64,000 bases of DNA from the NCBI RefSeq assembly GCF_019925205.1, contig NC_083560.1, positions 15,581,145 through 15,645,144 of the forward strand. The letters are read 5' to 3'. The stretch comes from Metopolophium dirhodum (Eukaryota > Arthropoda > Insecta > Hemiptera > Aphididae). Shown one piece after another: positions 62,660 through 64,000 of the stretch; within the stretch, counting starts at the first letter, position 1, and each line of letters opens with the position of its first letter. The translations under genes were made by a program, and so were the position numbers. The notes below the pieces were generated by a model. That model was given only the letters and a program-made list of their open reading frames with translations, was not told the origin of the DNA and did no database searches.

Positions 62660-63563
62660 TGTGACTGCTTGATCATATTTGTCATGTTCTCGAAAGTCAT
62701 GTGGCCGCCTCGAACATTTCACGGTCGCCAACCACGAACCGAGACCCGAAAGCCGGAGTGCCGTGGATTTTTTTTTTAATATCTAAGAACGGGAATACAT
62801 TTGACCCAATAATAGGAAAGGTGACCGACGGTGAAATAATAACACCTCAATTTGGGGAAAAATATATATATATAAGTTTATTTGAATAAATTTTGGATTG
62901 AAGTTGGTGCCGAGAAAGCCGAAGGCATAAAACTCGGTCAAAGTAAAGTTATAAAGATAATAATAATACATTTTAATAATAATAATATAAAATATAAACA
63001 TTACTCACCACACGGCTCCGACGGAGCGGTTTACCGGCGGAAGGACAACAATAATGTACCATAATAATAATAAGTATAATAATAATAATATAATAATAAT
63101 AATATCGTAATAATACCCTAAAAGTACCGGCCACGGTGAGAATAATAATAAAGATGTACCAAAACGTTACCAGTAAAATAGTGTGTGTCCTGTGCCGCCC
63201 TTCGGCGCATCAGCGAAACGCTTGCTACTCGCTCATGGTACCGGGAGCTCAGACGGGAAAAAAGGTAGTGGTGGCTTTTGCTGGTGTTGGTCAGTACTTT
63301 GCGATCTTTGGTGGCACGGAACACGACAGGTGAGGGAGGGGGTCACATACGTACAGATAACATGAGTGGCCGGTACTCTGGGCCGTGGGTACTAGGAGGG
63401 GAGCGTGTGTGCGACTGCCGGAACGGTGGTGCAGTATTGGATCGGCGGAGACTGAGGCGCGCGGGATAGTATTTCTTATCTATCTCGTCGCATTTCGCGC
63501 TCCTACGGTACCTGCTAGTACAATTATAAATTATAATAATATTGGTTTGCGTTGGATGTCACA
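62660..63563 (-). repeat. Right LTR, shared between two element copies, 904 bp
   Basis: It is the 5' LTR of the element to its left (the PBS lies 2 bp away at 62657) and also the 3' LTR of the element to its right (polypurine tract at 63564-63574). Same boundaries as the left LTR, TGTGAC to GTCACA. Candidate AATAAA on the minus strand at 62882-62877, AAT microsatellite at about 63061-63105 and the 13-base dyad at 63015-63027. Confidence 0.93.
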
Positions 63564-64000
63564 GAAACCCCCCCATGAAAGTTCGATACATCGGAGAGAG
63601 CTTTCATGGATGACGATGCTTGAACGCAAACTTAAATAATAATCGGTAATAATAATTGACGGGAATTTCATACGAGAGATGTGTTCGATCCGTTCTTATG
63701 ATACCTGAGTGCTAACAATGACTTCAGCCTGCTGCAATGGTGAACTGATCGGTTCGTAAAACGGACGGAGGTGGATAATATTGTAAGTCCCAATAGTTCT
63801 GTTGGTGTTTGGATCTGCCAGAGTATATGCATTGTCTTGACGACGGCTGGTGATCACGTAGGGCCCTTCGTATAGCAAGAAAAATTTCTGTATACATTTG
63901 TCGACGGATGAACTTAGGCGATGCGTTTTCACCAACACGCGGGTACCGATGACAAATGATAGGGGTACGCCCTGCTTGTCATGGCGGTGTTTTCTTCTTT
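63564..64000 (-). mobile_element. Second copy of the same retrotransposon, 3' end of internal region, cut by the window edge
   Basis: From the shared LTR the sequence continues as polypurine tract, 3' untranslated hairpin and pol 3' end, matching 57398-57834 without an indel and with no substitution that I noticed. Same orientation as the first copy. The rest of this copy and its outer LTR must lie beyond 64000. Confidence 0.92.
63696..64000 (-). CDS. pol: Pol of the second copy, C-terminal 100 residues (partial)
   Basis: Equivalent to residues about 1051-1150 of the first copy's Pol. It covers the end of the integrase with the GPY/F module (YEGPYVI) and the natural stop. It is open up to the window edge. 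It is truncated by the window and shows no break of its own. Confidence 0.9.
   Translation of the reverse strand, partial: RRKHRHDKQGVPLSFVIGTRVLVKTHRLSSSVDKCIQKFFLLYEGPYVITSRRQDNAYTLADPNTNRTIGTYNIIHLRPFYEPISSPLQQAEVIVSTQVS

Larger units (their letters stand above)
56494..63563 (-). mobile_element. Ty3/Gypsy-type LTR retrotransposon, 7070 bp, full LTR-to-LTR copy
   Basis: Two 904-bp direct LTRs flank a 5262-bp internal region that reads on the minus strand: PBS (62641-62657), a leader of about 1 kb, gag-like ORF (61659-60979), pol (ending 57530), polypurine tract (57398-57408). Domain order protease-RT-RNase H-integrase defines Ty3/Gypsy. The tRNA-Arg PBS matches the primer type known for the insect mdg1/412 group. 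No envelope-like ORF lies between pol and the 3' LTR. Near-identical LTRs and an unbroken pol point to a recent insertion. Position 56490-56493 (AAGT) would be the left target-site duplicate. The right side is not genomic flank but a second element copy. Confidence 0.93.

Noticed and set aside
62346..62672. Plus-strand frame of 108 codons
   Set aside because: It covers the leader and PBS of the minus-strand element, includes a homopolymer-encoded Phe run, and has no recognisable domain.

Overview
The window reads as eukaryotic, non-genic repetitive DNA, most probably from an arthropod. About 86% of it (1-55227) is one uninterrupted satellite array. The rest is nested transposable elements: an LTR retrotransposon with a tRNA-Arg primer binding site of the type used by the insect mdg1/412 group, placed inside what looks like the 5' part of a hAT DNA transposon. 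AT-rich intergenic sequence full of ATT microsatellites and the style of the hAT-like end suggest a hemipteran (aphid-like) genome. That assignment is inference only. No host gene, rRNA or tRNA gene was found.

Region 1 (1-55227): about 145 head-to-tail monomers of a 381-bp AT-rich satellite. Nearly all successive monomers are 380-382 bp apart; exceptions are some 364-bp monomers, one with a 27-bp internal duplication, and two deletion junctions (14558/14559 and 28352/28353). Sequence variants recur with periods of 3, 4, 5, 6 and 7 monomers (about 1125-1144, 1524-1531, 1905, 2287 and 2666-2674 bp), so the array is a mosaic of short-lived higher-order repeats made by repeated unequal exchange. 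The left 5 kb and the last 0.8 kb are the most diverged. A block at 28353-33433 carries variants otherwise confined to the left end. Each monomer carries recurring motifs: a near-invariant 49-bp block, a CENP-B-box-like motif with a spacer one base short, a 12-bp palindrome, roughly helically phased A-tracts and an exact Pol III B-box consensus. The many 60-107-codon open frames in the array are by-products of the repeat, not genes.

Region 2 (55228-56493): the satellite stops abruptly at a CAGGG terminus followed by a hairpin and AAACCG-rich subterminal repeats. About 1.1 kb further is a short frame that resembles the start of a BED zinc finger, the N-terminal domain of hAT transposases. I read this as the 5' part of a hAT element inserted into a decayed edge monomer.

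Region 3 (56494-64000): a young Ty3/Gypsy-type retrotransposon on the minus strand: 904-bp LTRs at 56494-57397 and 62660-63563, PBS at 62641-62657, a gag-like ORF (61659-60979), an intact pol (protease, reverse transcriptase, RNase H, integrase) in the -1 frame relative to gag, and a G-rich polypurine tract at 57398-57408. The LTRs and adjoining sequence match over about 1.34 kb with one substitution noticed. To the right of the right-hand LTR the sequence goes straight into the polypurine tract and pol 3' end of a second copy. The two copies therefore form a tandem LTR-internal-LTR-internal array with a shared LTR. The gag-like ORF is short and shows a coiled coil but no capsid motif or zinc knuckle, so the element may depend on another copy for particle formation.
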